A DNA stretch of 35,332 nt from an uncultured Saprospiraceae bacterium (GCA_937930815.1 CALHBQ010000530.1:1-35332); one strand, 5' to 3'. Numbered from the stretch's first letter, positions 7,632 through 15,650 are shown. Notes: a model not told the origin generated them from the sequence alone. Numbers and translations: made by a program.

Positions 7632-8366
7632 GTGGGCTTTAAACGAAATTATTCTATTCTTGAGGTAAAGTACGGTAACCTCTATGGGGGCTTCCCAAAT
7701 TTCTTTGCTATTGCAGAGATTTCTATCGTTGTTTTCGAACCCGATACCAATCGAATTTTTGTAGAAACATTTACAAATCAGGCAGACATCGACTATGTTA
7801 GTGTCACGGCTAGAACCGATGAGTTAGGGCATACCATTGAGCGTGTCAAGGAAGTAGTAAACATGCGTACTGGTAGAACCAAACCATTTGATGAAGCGCA
7901 TCAATTGGATGAAAATGAGATCCAACGATTATTCTTTAAAATACGTCCTGGTCAAAACGCTATCAGAAGTTTCATGCTTAAGAATTTCCGAAAATACGGA
8001 ATTCAGTCGTTGATGACTTTTGATGGTAGAAGAGATGTTTTCCTTTGCGAAAAATCTGGCGTTAACTTCAGTCGTATCGAAATCATTGATTTACAACGTG
8101 ATTTAAATTCAGAAACAAACTATTTGTTCTCTCTTAATAAATTGGCAGTTGTTAGTGGTTTTAGGTTGGAAGGTTCTTATTTACGTTCTAATAACTTGGA
8201 ATACTGGTTGCACCCAATTGCTGCAAAGCAAATGTATCCAGGTAGTGCTGCTTGGGATGCTGCAAGATTACTGATGGTTAATCAGGAATATCAAATGCAT
8301 CACAGTGATTTCCTTTTGAAAGCACAGTTAGTCCTTAATAAAATACAACAGAAGAAAGGTAGCTAA
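7632..8366 (+). CDS. Possible exonuclease-fold (RNase H-like) protein, catalytic residues not conserved
   Basis: A 244-residue protein with a GTG start (no nearby ATG). I do not recognise a named family, but the order of blocks resembles DnaQ/DEDD exonucleases: an early strand pair IAEISIVVFEPDTNRIFVETF, then a helix, then SLMTFDGRRDVFLCEKSGVNFSRIEIIDLQRDL (like the HNaxFD...iDl segment), then FSLNKLAVVSGF (like the LnkLa segment) and a final SAAWDAARLLMVNQEY (like the HxAxxDA helix). The first DxE pair is absent and the terminal His/Tyr spacing does not fit, so it may be inactive or simply a different fold. It ends in a strong terminator and is separate from the following GTPase operon. Confidence 0.45.
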   Translation: MGFKRNYSILEVKYGNLYGGFPNFFAIAEISIVVFEPDTNRIFVETFTNQADIDYVSVTARTDELGHTIERVKEVVNMRTGRTKPFDEAHQLDENEIQRLFFKIRPGQNAIRSFMLKNFRKYGIQSLMTFDGRRDVFLCEKSGVNFSRIEIIDLQRDLNSETNYLFSLNKLAVVSGFRLEGSYLRSNNLEYWLHPIAAKQMYPGSAAWDAARLLMVNQEYQMHHSDFLLKAQLVLNKIQQKKGS

Positions 8367-8390
8367 AATTCTTTCTTTTTAAATAGACAC

Positions 8391-8431
8391 AAAAGCGGTA
8401 AATCATTGGTAAACAATGGCTTACCGCTTTT
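8391..8431 (+). terminator. Strong rho-independent terminator
   Basis: AAAAGCGGTAA pairs with TTACCGCTTTT and CATTG with CAATG inside, followed by CATTTTT. It separates the 7632 gene from the GTPase operon. Confidence 0.9.
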
Positions 8432-8542
8432 CATTTTTAACTCGGCAGCAAATTTGCATTTAACAGGTGTTCACGATCTTTTTTTTTGAAAAACCTCGTT
8501 TTTTTGAAAATTGTAAGATTTAACAAATAACTTAGCAAACTA

Positions 8543-8550
8543 TATATTTG
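8543..8550 (+). promoter_or_regulatory. Candidate promoter (-7 box) of the GTPase operon
   Basis: TATATTTG matches TAnnTTTG exactly. Transcription would start near 8557, leaving a leader of about 80 nt before the ATG at 8636. It lies downstream of the terminator at 8391-8431, so the four-gene operon probably has its own promoter. Confidence 0.5.
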
Positions 8551-8635
8551 GTTTTAGGACAATACGTAAACATATAAACATCAAATACTTAACTTTCAAA
8601 TTGTCTATTAATCAAAAGAAAAACTCTATTTGGTC

Positions 8636-8986
8636 ATGAAAAGTAACGGAAATGGAAATTTAGAATTAGGCGAAATCTCAACTATCAGAAATATCTTGAT
8701 GGGCGAGGAAATGTCTAATGTGAATCATTCTATTAAAAATATAGAATCGAAGCTCAAATCTATGGAAAGCAATTTTTCTAAAAAATTGGACTCTGTAGAA
8801 AAGCATTACGAAGAGCGTTTGAATAAAATGAAAGACGCTTACGAAGCAAAAATTGCAGCGCTTGAAGAAGAGCTAACAACAAAATCAACTGCCATTGAGC
8901 AGAAAATCGTCACTGTTAAAAATGACGACAGGAAGTTACTGTCTGATTTGTTCGCTCAAGTTAGTGAGCAATTGAAGAATAGTTAA
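8636..8986 (+). CDS. Small coiled-coil protein of the GTPase operon
   Basis: A 116-residue protein with no signal or membrane segment. Residues 25-100 are strongly predicted coiled coil (MSNVNHSIKNIESKLKSMES, EKHYEERLNKMKDAYEAKI, then ALEEELTTKS), ending FAQVSEQLKNS. The frame opens at a TTG (8630), but the ATG at 8636 is the likely start. It is first in a tight operon: 17 bp to the next coiled-coil gene, then a Ras-like GTPase and a PAS-like protein. A scaffold or adaptor role for the GTPase is inferred only from this context. Confidence 0.75.
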   Translation: MKSNGNGNLELGEISTIRNILMGEEMSNVNHSIKNIESKLKSMESNFSKKLDSVEKHYEERLNKMKDAYEAKIAALEEELTTKSTAIEQKIVTVKNDDRKLLSDLFAQVSEQLKNS

Positions 8987-9003
8987 TATCTAAACCTTAG
9001 ATC

Positions 9004-9849
9004 ATGACAACTTCTCCAGAAAATTTGGATAACAAAGAAAAATTGGCTCAACTCAAACGCATCTTGCTAAAAGATGACAGAGAGGAGTTGGTTGAACTTC
9101 GAAAAGCGCTGGAGGAGAAGGAAGCATCACTGAAAGATAGTGTTGCTCCGATGATTGAAGAACACATAGAATTTCTAAAGAAAAATTATCCAGACGAATT
9201 TAAAATAGCTGTTGATAAGCAGATAGAAACCAAAATTCGTGATTCGCAAGAAGAATTGATTGCAGTGATTTATCCAGCTTTGGGTATAATGGTGAAAAAA
9301 TATGTTGCTCACCAAATGGCATTGATGAGAGAAGGCATTGATGAGAAAATTAATAAAAAAGGTCCAATCGGTTGGTTCAAAAGAAAAGTGCTGGGAATCA
9401 AAGGAAGTGATTGGGTAATAGCTGAAGAAGGTGTTCCGATAGTTGAAGGGATTTATGTCATTGAAAAGAATTCAGGAATATTGATAAGTAGTGCTTCTGG
9501 TGCAGATACAATGGATGAAGATTTGATGGCCGGAATGTTGACTGCCATTCGCTCTTTTGCCGAAGATGCATTTATGAAAGGAGAGCAGAAAGTAGATACT
9601 ATTGAATATGATCGACTTTCGATATTTGTGCAATCATATCCGACCTTTTACATTGCCGTTTCGTTAAATGGAAAAATGACACAAGGTGATAAATCTAAAT
9701 TGAGTGATAATTTACTTGAATTCGTCAATCAAGATTTGAACCGTGATGTTATGATGGATAATGATTCGAAAGAATTAATTATTAGAAAAAAATTGACGGA
9801 TCGATTCTTGGTCGAACCAGTATCTCAATCGGTAAAGTCAATTGAATAA
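9004..9849 (+). CDS. Coiled-coil protein with longin/roadblock-like sensor domain
   Basis: A 281-residue soluble protein. Residues 8-45 are a charged helix or coiled coil (KEKLAQLKRILLKDDREELV) and 50-120 are helical. From about 146 to 250 there is a compact alpha/beta domain: GIYVIEKNSGILISSAS, then a helix DEDLMAGMLTAIRSFAEDAF, then DRLSIFVQSYPTFYIAVSLNG. This resembles a domain seen beside coiled coils in some bacterial OmpA-type proteins and, in layout, longin or roadblock domains, which in other systems bind small GTPases; that comparison is from memory and is inference. It lies 33 bp upstream of the GTPase gene. A role as GTPase regulator or effector is plausible. Confidence 0.6.
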   Translation: MTTSPENLDNKEKLAQLKRILLKDDREELVELRKALEEKEASLKDSVAPMIEEHIEFLKKNYPDEFKIAVDKQIETKIRDSQEELIAVIYPALGIMVKKYVAHQMALMREGIDEKINKKGPIGWFKRKVLGIKGSDWVIAEEGVPIVEGIYVIEKNSGILISSASGADTMDEDLMAGMLTAIRSFAEDAFMKGEQKVDTIEYDRLSIFVQSYPTFYIAVSLNGKMTQGDKSKLSDNLLEFVNQDLNRDVMMDNDSKELIIRKKLTDRFLVEPVSQSVKSIE

Positions 9850-9882
9850 ATTTCAAATTCCGATAATTTACATTTTAAAAAA

Positions 9883-10377
9883 ATGATAAAGAAAAAAGTA
9901 ATACTAACAGGTAGTTTTGGAGTGGGGAAAACCTCTCTTTTCAACCGGTTTGTTTATAGCAAATTTGATGAAAAGTATCTGACTACGATCGGTGTAAAAG
10001 TGGATAAAAAGTCACTTACTATCGAAGGTAAAGAAGTGACACTTTTGCTTTGGGATATTGCTGGAGAAATTTCTCAAGACAAAGTTCCCAACTCATATTT
10101 TTTAGAATCAAGCGCCATTATTTATGTTTTTGATTTGACTCGACCTTCCACCTATGCCAATATGGAATTTGATTTAACTCATTTGGAAAAAATGGTTCCA
10201 GGGGTATTGGTGAAAATTGTCGCGAATAAAAAAGATTTAGTTACCGACGAAGAATTAGAAAAGGTGTTGAAAGAGGTCAATAAATTTCCTGATGTTATTA
10301 CCAGTGCAAAAACTGGTGAGAATGTTGAAAACCTATTTGTTGACATTGCTAAATCTCTAATCTCCAATGCAGTTTAA
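9883..10377 (+). CDS. Ras/Rab-like small GTPase
   Basis: A 164-residue single-domain GTPase with all five G motifs: G1 GSFGVGKTS (10-18), G2 Thr34/Thr35 in TTIGVKV, G3 WDIAGE (57-62), G4 NKKD (115-118) and G5 SAK (141-143). The arrangement is Rab/Ras-like (prokaryotic Rup type) rather than Era/Obg or TrmE. The position equal to Ras Gln61 is Glu62, so intrinsic hydrolysis may be slow or may depend on a partner. There is no C-terminal Cys or CAAX signal for lipidation; it ends SNAV. The next gene overlaps its end by 11 bp, suggesting translational coupling. Function is unknown; polarity or signalling switches are typical of the family. Confidence 0.92.
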   Translation: MIKKKVILTGSFGVGKTSLFNRFVYSKFDEKYLTTIGVKVDKKSLTIEGKEVTLLLWDIAGEISQDKVPNSYFLESSAIIYVFDLTRPSTYANMEFDLTHLEKMVPGVLVKIVANKKDLVTDEELEKVLKEVNKFPDVITSAKTGENVENLFVDIAKSLISNAV

Positions 10378-10756
10378 TAATAAATTAAAAGACAGGCAGC
10401 TCATCCTCTTAGATGAGCAAGGTTGTATTATCGCAAGTTGCGATTCGATATTCTCTACTTTAGAAATGAGGGATGAACCTGTTTTTAAAGATTTTCCTCT
10501 AGTCGAAAGTATTTTTGATATAGCAAAAAAAATGAAGCTTAATGAACCGAAGTTGAGATTCTCAAAAATCGAAACGACTTTTAAAGAGTTAAACGGCTTT
10601 TACGATTTTACTTTTGTAAAAACTGATATCGATCATCGAAGACCAATACTTTGGACAATTTTGGACTACACGAGATTATATGAAGATTATCACAGAACAC
10701 AACAAAATCGCCAAGAAATAGCAATTGCAAAAGAACTACTCAGAGAACAATCATAA
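10367..10756 (+). CDS. PAS-like domain protein of the GTPase operon
   Basis: A 129-residue soluble protein. Residues about 10-105 have the order of a PAS fold: LILLDEQGCIIASCDSI, helices PLVESIFDIAKKM, then strands FSKIETTFKELNGFYDFTFV and ILWTILDYTRLY. A terminal helix EDYHRTQQNRQEIAIAKELL resembles the linker that follows PAS domains in Bacteroidota sensor kinases, but no kinase domain follows. It overlaps the GTPase gene by 11 bp and its stop lies against the purD stop on the other strand (TCATAA). It could sense a ligand or redox state and pass the signal to the GTPase; that is inference. Confidence 0.6.
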   Translation: MQFNNKLKDRQLILLDEQGCIIASCDSIFSTLEMRDEPVFKDFPLVESIFDIAKKMKLNEPKLRFSKIETTFKELNGFYDFTFVKTDIDHRRPILWTILDYTRLYEDYHRTQQNRQEIAIAKELLREQS

Positions 10757-12019
10757 ATCAAATCCAATATCCTTTCTAAAATATTTCCCTTCAAAATTCA
10801 CCTTTTCCGCGTTTTCTAAAGATTGAGCAACGGCTGATTTAAAGTCATCTCCAAAAGAAGTGAGCGCCATTACTCGTCCACCATTCGTAACTAAATTCCC
10901 TTCCGAATTTTTGGTGCCAGCATGGAAAACGATGCTGTTTTCAACGGCTTCAATTCCCGTCATTACTTTTCCTTTTTCATACTTTTCTGGATATCCCCCT
11001 GAAACCAACATCACTGCCGCAGCTGTTTGTGGTTCCAATTGGATTGAAATGTCATTGAGCTTTCCATCAAACAAACTGTCTAAAAGTTCTACTAAATCAT
11101 TTTTTAATCGAGGCAAAACGACTTCCGTTTCAGGGTCGCCCATTCTGCAATTATATTCAATTACATAAGGTTCATTGTCTACACTTATTAGGCCGATAAA
11201 AATAAAACCTTTGTAATCAATTCCTCGACTTTGGATTTCGGCCATGGTTGGTTTGATGATGCGCTCATCTACTTTTTGCATCATCGCATCATTGACAAAT
11301 GGGGGAGGAGAGATGGCGCCCATGCCGCCAGTATTTAGCCCAGTGTCTGCTTCTCCGATTTTTTTATAATCTTTTGCGATAGGTAGCACTTTATAATCTT
11401 TCCCATCTGTCAAAACGAAAACTGAAAATTCTATTCCTGATAAAAATTGCTCGATAACCACCTTTTCACTTGCTGCTCCGAATTTACCACTCAACATTTG
11501 TTGAAGTTCTTCTTTTGCTTCTTCGATTGATGGTGAAATGACCACCCCTTTTCCAGCAGCTAAGCCGTCTGCCTTTAATACGATTGGAGGCGTTTGCGTT
11601 GATATGTAATTCAATCCTTCTTGGAAGGATTCAGGTGTAAACTCTCTGTATGCTGCCGTCGGAATATTCTGAGCTGCCATGAATACTTTTCCATAAGCTT
11701 TACTTCCTTCCAGTTTTGCTCCTTCTTGCGATGGCCCAACCACTTTGATGTGTTGTAAATTAGCATCGTTTTTAAAATGATCGACAATTCCTTTTACTAG
11801 TGGATCTTCTGGCCCGACCATCACCATGTCTATCTTTTTGAAAAGGCAGTAACTGCTAACTTCCTTAAAATCATTTGGATTCAATTTTACATTTCTACCA
11901 TGCTGTGAAGTACCTGCATTTCCAGGAGCAATAAAAAGTGCTTCACAAAGCGGACTCTGGGAAATTTTCCAAGCAAATGCATGTTCACGACCACCTGAAC
12001 CAAGGAGCAAAATTCTCAT
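10751..12019 (-). CDS. purD: Phosphoribosylamine-glycine ligase (GAR synthetase)
   Basis: Second step of purine synthesis: joins glycine to 5-phosphoribosylamine with ATP. The 422-residue protein begins MRILLLGSGGREHAFAWKI, the family's N-terminal signature, followed by the ATP-grasp region (PPIVLKADGLAAGKGV, EFSVFVLTDG, DTGLNTGGMGAISPPP) and the catalytic block EYNCRMGDPETEVVLPRL. Full length. The gene is downstream of a lipoprotein amidohydrolase on the same strand; a -7 box at 12133-12140 and a long hairpin element lie between them, so the hairpin probably sits in the purD 5' UTR. It converges with the PAS-like gene, overlapping by 6 nt. Confidence 0.97.
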   Translation of the reverse strand: MRILLLGSGGREHAFAWKISQSPLCEALFIAPGNAGTSQHGRNVKLNPNDFKEVSSYCLFKKIDMVMVGPEDPLVKGIVDHFKNDANLQHIKVVGPSQEGAKLEGSKAYGKVFMAAQNIPTAAYREFTPESFQEGLNYISTQTPPIVLKADGLAAGKGVVISPSIEEAKEELQQMLSGKFGAASEKVVIEQFLSGIEFSVFVLTDGKDYKVLPIAKDYKKIGEADTGLNTGGMGAISPPPFVNDAMMQKVDERIIKPTMAEIQSRGIDYKGFIFIGLISVDNEPYVIEYNCRMGDPETEVVLPRLKNDLVELLDSLFDGKLNDISIQLEPQTAAAVMLVSGGYPEKYEKGKVMTGIEAVENSIVFHAGTKNSEGNLVTNGGRVMALTSFGDDFKSAVAQSLENAEKVNFEGKYFRKDIGFDL

Positions 12020-12026
12020 AATAAGC

Positions 12027-12110
12027 AGAGGATTGAGAGAGTTAAGAGAGAGTGAGAGGATTGAGAGTGTGAGAAAAGAGCGTTCTCAAACTCTCACACT
12101 CTCAATCCTC
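12027..12110. repeat. Palindromic repeat of AGAGGATTGAGAG words upstream of purD
   Basis: GAGGATTGAGAGTGTGAGA (12056-12074) is inverted exactly as 12092-12110, a 19-bp perfect stem with a 17-nt loop. A further copy of AGAGGATTGAGAG is at 12027-12039. The element starts 7 nt before the purD ATG, filling the gap to the amidohydrolase gene. It looks like a dispersed intergenic repeat and could act as a terminator or a leader hairpin. Confidence 0.75.
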
Positions 12111-12132
12111 TTTCATTCTCTATAAAAAAGGA

Positions 12133-12140
12133 CAAAAGTA
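12133..12140 (-). promoter_or_regulatory. Candidate -7 box for purD
   Basis: Minus-strand TACTTTTG matches TAnnTTTG, 5 nt from the amidohydrolase stop. Transcription from here would place the whole 12027-12110 hairpin in the purD leader. Confidence 0.4.
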
Positions 12141-12144
12141 AAAT

Positions 12145-13884
12145 TTATTCTGATTGATATTTTATTTCACCTCCAACCATTGTAAATAAAACTTTAGTTT
12201 TTAAAATTTCTTCTTCTGGGCAATTGATTAAATCATTGGAAAGCAAAACTAAATCAGCATATTTCCCAGGCGTAATACTTCCTTTTTTATCTTCTTGAAA
12301 AGCTGCGTAAGCATTGGCCATGGTATAGGAATAAATCCCTTCTTCGCGAGACATCGCTTGTTCAGTGAAAAACTCAAAACCATTATCTGCTCTCTTTCGA
12401 GTGACAGAGGCATAAAAACTTTCAATTGCGCTGATGTCTTCTACTGGAGCATCTGTTCCATTCGACACAACAGCACCACTTTTAAGTAGTGATTTCCAGG
12501 CATAAGCTCCTTCTTTAGAACGTTCTTCTCCAAGACGTTTTACAACGAAAGGTGCATCAGAGGTACAGTGAACACCTTGCATGGCAGCGACTACCCCTAA
12601 TTTTTCGAATCGAGGAATATCTTCAACATGTAAGTGTTGTGCATGTTCCATTCGCCATCTTAGGTTTTTTATTTCTGGTGATTTTTTAGAAAGATTTTCA
12701 ATAATATCGAGAACTTCTCGATTGCCTCGGTCGCCAATTGCATGTACACACATCTGCATTTTTTTAGCGAGACACATATCTGCAATTTTGGCCACCTCTT
12801 CAACTGAGGTTGTATTTTGGCCTACAAACCCAGGTTTGTCGTCATAAGGCTCAAGCAGCCATGCACCGTAAGAACCCAGTGCGCCATCCAATTCTGTTTT
12901 TACTGCTTTGCAAGTAAAAAATCCATTACCTACATCAACCTTTGGAAACTCATTTAAATACTTTTTTAAATCTTCAGAACCATGTCTCAACATTGCCCAC
13001 ATTCTTAAATCTAATTCACCCGCTTTGGCCAACCGCTCATATTGAGCAAGTTCTTCGTAAGAACTGAGGAAGTCAGCATTTGGAGTTGTGCCTGCATCTT
13101 GAAAAGAAGTGATTCCGTTTTCCAAACATTTTTGTTGAGCCAATTTGACTCCTTTCAACCAGAGCTTTTCAATTTCTTTTTTAGAAAGTTTGGAAAGGTG
13201 ATCTTGGTAAATATTGAGAATAGATTTCATTGCTCGTTCCTCAAACATTCCGATTGCATTTCCTTTTATATCGCGGACAATTTCGCCACCGGATGGGTTT
13301 GGTGTTTCTTTAGAAATGCTTGCTAAGTCCATCGCTTTTTTGTTTGCCAGCAATCCATGCCCACTTGCATGTCGAAGCACTACAGGGTTGTTCGGAGACA
13401 CTTCCGACAACGCATCATGATAAGGGTAACCATGTACATTTTGAATCGGAGTCGAATCCCACTTTTCTTGATGCCATCCGCGGCCTTCAATCCATTCGCC
13501 GGGCTTGGCTGTTTTGGCAGCTTCTGCGACCATGGCGACTATTTCTTCCCAACTTTTAGTTTTTAAGAAATTTAATTGAAGGAGACTTTTTCCAAGGCCA
13601 GAGAAATGACCATGACCTTCTATAAAACCAGGCATCAAGAAATGACCTTCTAAGTTAATCATTTTAGTATTAGAACTGGATAGTTCTTTCATTTCTTCGT
13701 TTGTACCTATTTTTAAAATAAGTCCATTTTTGATTGCAACTGACTGAACAACAGGACGTTGTGAGTCAACGGTATAAATGTTTCCGTTGGATAAAATCAC
13801 ATCTGCTTTCTTATCGTCATTTTGACACGAGAACAAAAAGCATATTGAAATTAGAAAAAGGAAGAAGCGCTGGAGTGATGTCAT
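12145..13884 (-). CDS. Lipoprotein amidohydrolase (YtcJ-like)
   Basis: A 579-residue metal-dependent hydrolase of the amidohydrolase superfamily, YtcJ-type. From Met at 13884 the signal peptide MTSLQRFFLFLISICFLFSC ends in a lipobox with Cys20, so it is probably a membrane-anchored periplasmic enzyme. It shows VILSNGNIYTVD, the metal-binding EGHGHFSG, later MCVHAIGDRGN and MEHAQHL, and near the end SNGTDAPVE and ITPGKYADLVLLS, all family hallmarks. The frame is open to 13932, but a -7 box at 13911-13918 lies inside that stretch, so 13884 is preferred. Substrate unknown; relatives act on amides or cyclic ureas. Confidence 0.88.
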   Translation of the reverse strand: MTSLQRFFLFLISICFLFSCQNDDKKADVILSNGNIYTVDSQRPVVQSVAIKNGLILKIGTNEEMKELSSSNTKMINLEGHFLMPGFIEGHGHFSGLGKSLLQLNFLKTKSWEEIVAMVAEAAKTAKPGEWIEGRGWHQEKWDSTPIQNVHGYPYHDALSEVSPNNPVVLRHASGHGLLANKKAMDLASISKETPNPSGGEIVRDIKGNAIGMFEERAMKSILNIYQDHLSKLSKKEIEKLWLKGVKLAQQKCLENGITSFQDAGTTPNADFLSSYEELAQYERLAKAGELDLRMWAMLRHGSEDLKKYLNEFPKVDVGNGFFTCKAVKTELDGALGSYGAWLLEPYDDKPGFVGQNTTSVEEVAKIADMCLAKKMQMCVHAIGDRGNREVLDIIENLSKKSPEIKNLRWRMEHAQHLHVEDIPRFEKLGVVAAMQGVHCTSDAPFVVKRLGEERSKEGAYAWKSLLKSGAVVSNGTDAPVEDISAIESFYASVTRKRADNGFEFFTEQAMSREEGIYSYTMANAYAAFQEDKKGSITPGKYADLVLLSNDLINCPEEEILKTKVLFTMVGGEIKYQSE

Positions 13885-13910
13885 TGATATTTGATTTTGC
13901 GTTGAATTAG

Positions 13911-13918
13911 CAAAGTTA
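13911..13918 (-). promoter_or_regulatory. Candidate -7 box of the amidohydrolase gene
   Basis: Minus-strand TAACTTTG matches TAnnTTTG, 26 nt upstream of the ATG at 13884. It decides the start-codon choice because the longer frame would begin upstream of the promoter. Confidence 0.5.
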
Positions 13919-14133
13919 AAATTAGATCTCAACTATGAAACACTCAGTTTTTGTATTAAAAAATTACATATTTTTTTGACAAGAATTTTTTATTACTTTT
14001 TTCTAAAATGAAACCTCTAAAAATTTTGTTAAAAAAACCATTTTCAGTTTCTTTGGAATTCCAAAAAAATAACATGTAGAACTGGGGTATTTTATTTTAA
14101 AATTAAAATGCTCGTTTCAAAATCAGACACTCA

Positions 14134-14859
14134 ATGAGCTCCTACCAACGCAGATTTATCTTTGTAGATTTTAATAACCTAAAAGAAGTTAAGTTCAAGA
14201 AACTTGACAAGATCTGTGATAAGGTGTTTATATTTATTAACTCTGATGAAGAAAATATTCCTTTCGATTTAGTATTGCATTTGCAGAAGATGGGTAAGTC
14301 CGTCAAATGGATTGTCGTGAAGCCAACCGAGCAGGGTGAAATGAACTATGTGATGAGTTTTATGATGGGACGTTTGCACCAGAAAATTGATGAAATTATT
14401 GAGTTTGCTGTTTTGTCCAATGATCCTGCTTTTGACTCGGTAGTCGCTTTTATTAATTCTTCAGGAAGAAGCTGTCTGCGTGTGAAACGTGATAAACTGA
14501 CCAAAGAGAAAAAGAAAATTCATGATCAACCAGCTCCTGCCCAGATTAGTTTTGAAGAGGAGATAATAGAAGAAGAAAATAGTAGCGTAGAGTTTAATAA
14601 TGTTGGTGCTGGACAACCCAAAGCGGGCTATATCGCTCAAGAAGAGGAAGAAGCTATTGAGCGAAGTGCTGAGAATACTATCAATCGATTGATACGTTCT
14701 GGAAACCGACCATCTGATGTCGGAATGTTGAAAGACTATATTATTACAAATAACCACGGGTTGATTTTTAATAATAATGCCGTAGATAAAGTGATTAAAA
14801 AACTCGAAACCTCTCAAGAAATTGAGGTAAGTGATGAGGAAGTAGTTTATCATTTTTAA
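14134..14859 (+). CDS. PIN/NYN-like domain protein
   Basis: A 241-residue soluble protein. Residues 7-118 match the layout of PIN-like (PIN_7/NYN) domains: FIFVDFNNL with Asp12, IFINSDEENIPF, GEMNYVMSFMMGRL, and VLSNDPAFDSVVAFINSSGRSCLRV with Asp97 and Asp101. In the family the third segment usually carries an Asp (ALDFHIAF-like), here Asn71, so nuclease activity is uncertain. A Glu-rich linker (135-175) leads to a helical C-terminal segment (178-241) resembling a small winged helix or OST-HTH-like domain. Possibly an RNA-binding or RNA-cleaving protein. It lies upstream of frr on the same strand with its own gap. Confidence 0.6.
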   Translation: MSSYQRRFIFVDFNNLKEVKFKKLDKICDKVFIFINSDEENIPFDLVLHLQKMGKSVKWIVVKPTEQGEMNYVMSFMMGRLHQKIDEIIEFAVLSNDPAFDSVVAFINSSGRSCLRVKRDKLTKEKKKIHDQPAPAQISFEEEIIEEENSSVEFNNVGAGQPKAGYIAQEEEEAIERSAENTINRLIRSGNRPSDVGMLKDYIITNNHGLIFNNNAVDKVIKKLETSQEIEVSDEEVVYHF

Positions 14860-14966
14860 GACTTCATCAAAAATAATTGTAAACTTTTCGATGGTTGTTG
14901 CGTCCTCAAATTGGGGTATCGTGTCATTTTGGACTTTCCAAAACTGGTAAATTCATTTTGAATCAC

Positions 14967-14974
14967 TATTTTCG
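14967..14974 (+). promoter_or_regulatory. Candidate -7 box for frr
   Basis: TATTTTCG is one mismatch from TAnnTTTG and is 52 nt upstream of the chosen frr ATG. Confidence 0.3.
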
Positions 14975-15026
14975 ACCCTAAGAAGTTTTTTAATAGCTTC
15001 TAATGTTTTTAATAAAATCAAAAAAT

Positions 15027-15590
15027 ATGCAAGAGGAAATTGATATGCTCTACGATATTGCTAAAGAAAGTATGGATAAAGCAATTTCGCATTTAGGAGC
15101 TGAACTCACAAAAATTCGTACTGGAAAAGCAAGTACTTCATTGGTTAGTGGTTTGACGGTAGATTATTACGGCTCTCCAACGCCACTAAGTCAAGTAGCA
15201 AACGTAGGTACGGCTGATGCCAAAACCATAACTATTCAACCTTGGGAAAAAAGCTTGATTTCTGCCATTGAGAAATCTATTTTTGAAGCTAACCTTGGTT
15301 TAACTCCACAAAATGATGGAGAGATGGTCAGGTTGGTTATTCCGCCATTGACAGAAGAGCGCCGAAAAGATTTGGTAAAAAAGGCAAAATCTTTGGGTGA
15401 AGATGGAAAAGTGACCGTCAGAGGTGCCAGACAAAAAGCAATGGATGGCATTAAAAAAGCAGTCAAAGATGGTTATCCTGAAGATCAAGGAAAACGAGCA
15501 GAACACAATGTTCAGGAAATGACCAATGGCTTCGGTAAAAAAATAGAAGAGATTCTTAAACAGAAAGAGGAGGATATCATGACCGTTTAA
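15027..15590 (+). CDS. frr: Ribosome recycling factor
   Basis: Releases ribosomes from mRNA after termination, together with EF-G. From the ATG at 15027 the protein is 187 residues, the usual length; the first ATG in frame (15003) would add eight residues (MFLIKSKN) not typical of the family. Conserved blocks are LTKIRTGKASTSLVSGLTVDYYG, TITIQPWEKSLISAIEKSI, DGEMVRLVIPPLTEERRKDLVKKAK and VRGARQKAMDGIKKA. In many genomes pyrH precedes frr; here a PIN-like protein gene does. A strong terminator follows. Confidence 0.97.
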   Translation: MQEEIDMLYDIAKESMDKAISHLGAELTKIRTGKASTSLVSGLTVDYYGSPTPLSQVANVGTADAKTITIQPWEKSLISAIEKSIFEANLGLTPQNDGEMVRLVIPPLTEERRKDLVKKAKSLGEDGKVTVRGARQKAMDGIKKAVKDGYPEDQGKRAEHNVQEMTNGFGKKIEEILKQKEEDIMTV

Positions 15591-15616
15591 AAATAGGTCA
15601 AATAACTACTAATAAA

Positions 15617-15650
15617 AAACTGAGTACTGCTTGATTGCGGTACTCAGTTT
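15617..15650 (+). terminator. Terminator after frr (bidirectional)
   Basis: AAACTGAGTAC/GTACTCAGTTT, an 11-bp stem with flanking A and T runs, followed by TTTTTTTG. It serves frr and probably also the convergent DUF819 gene. Confidence 0.88.

Noticed and set aside
12295-13566. Plus-strand open frames opposite the amidohydrolase gene
   Set aside because: They are short, overlap each other and lie opposite a complete, recognisable gene; their translations show no domain.
13885-13932. Longer N-terminus for the amidohydrolase
   Set aside because: It would precede the lipoprotein signal and overlap a -7 box; the ATG at 13884 gives a normal signal peptide.
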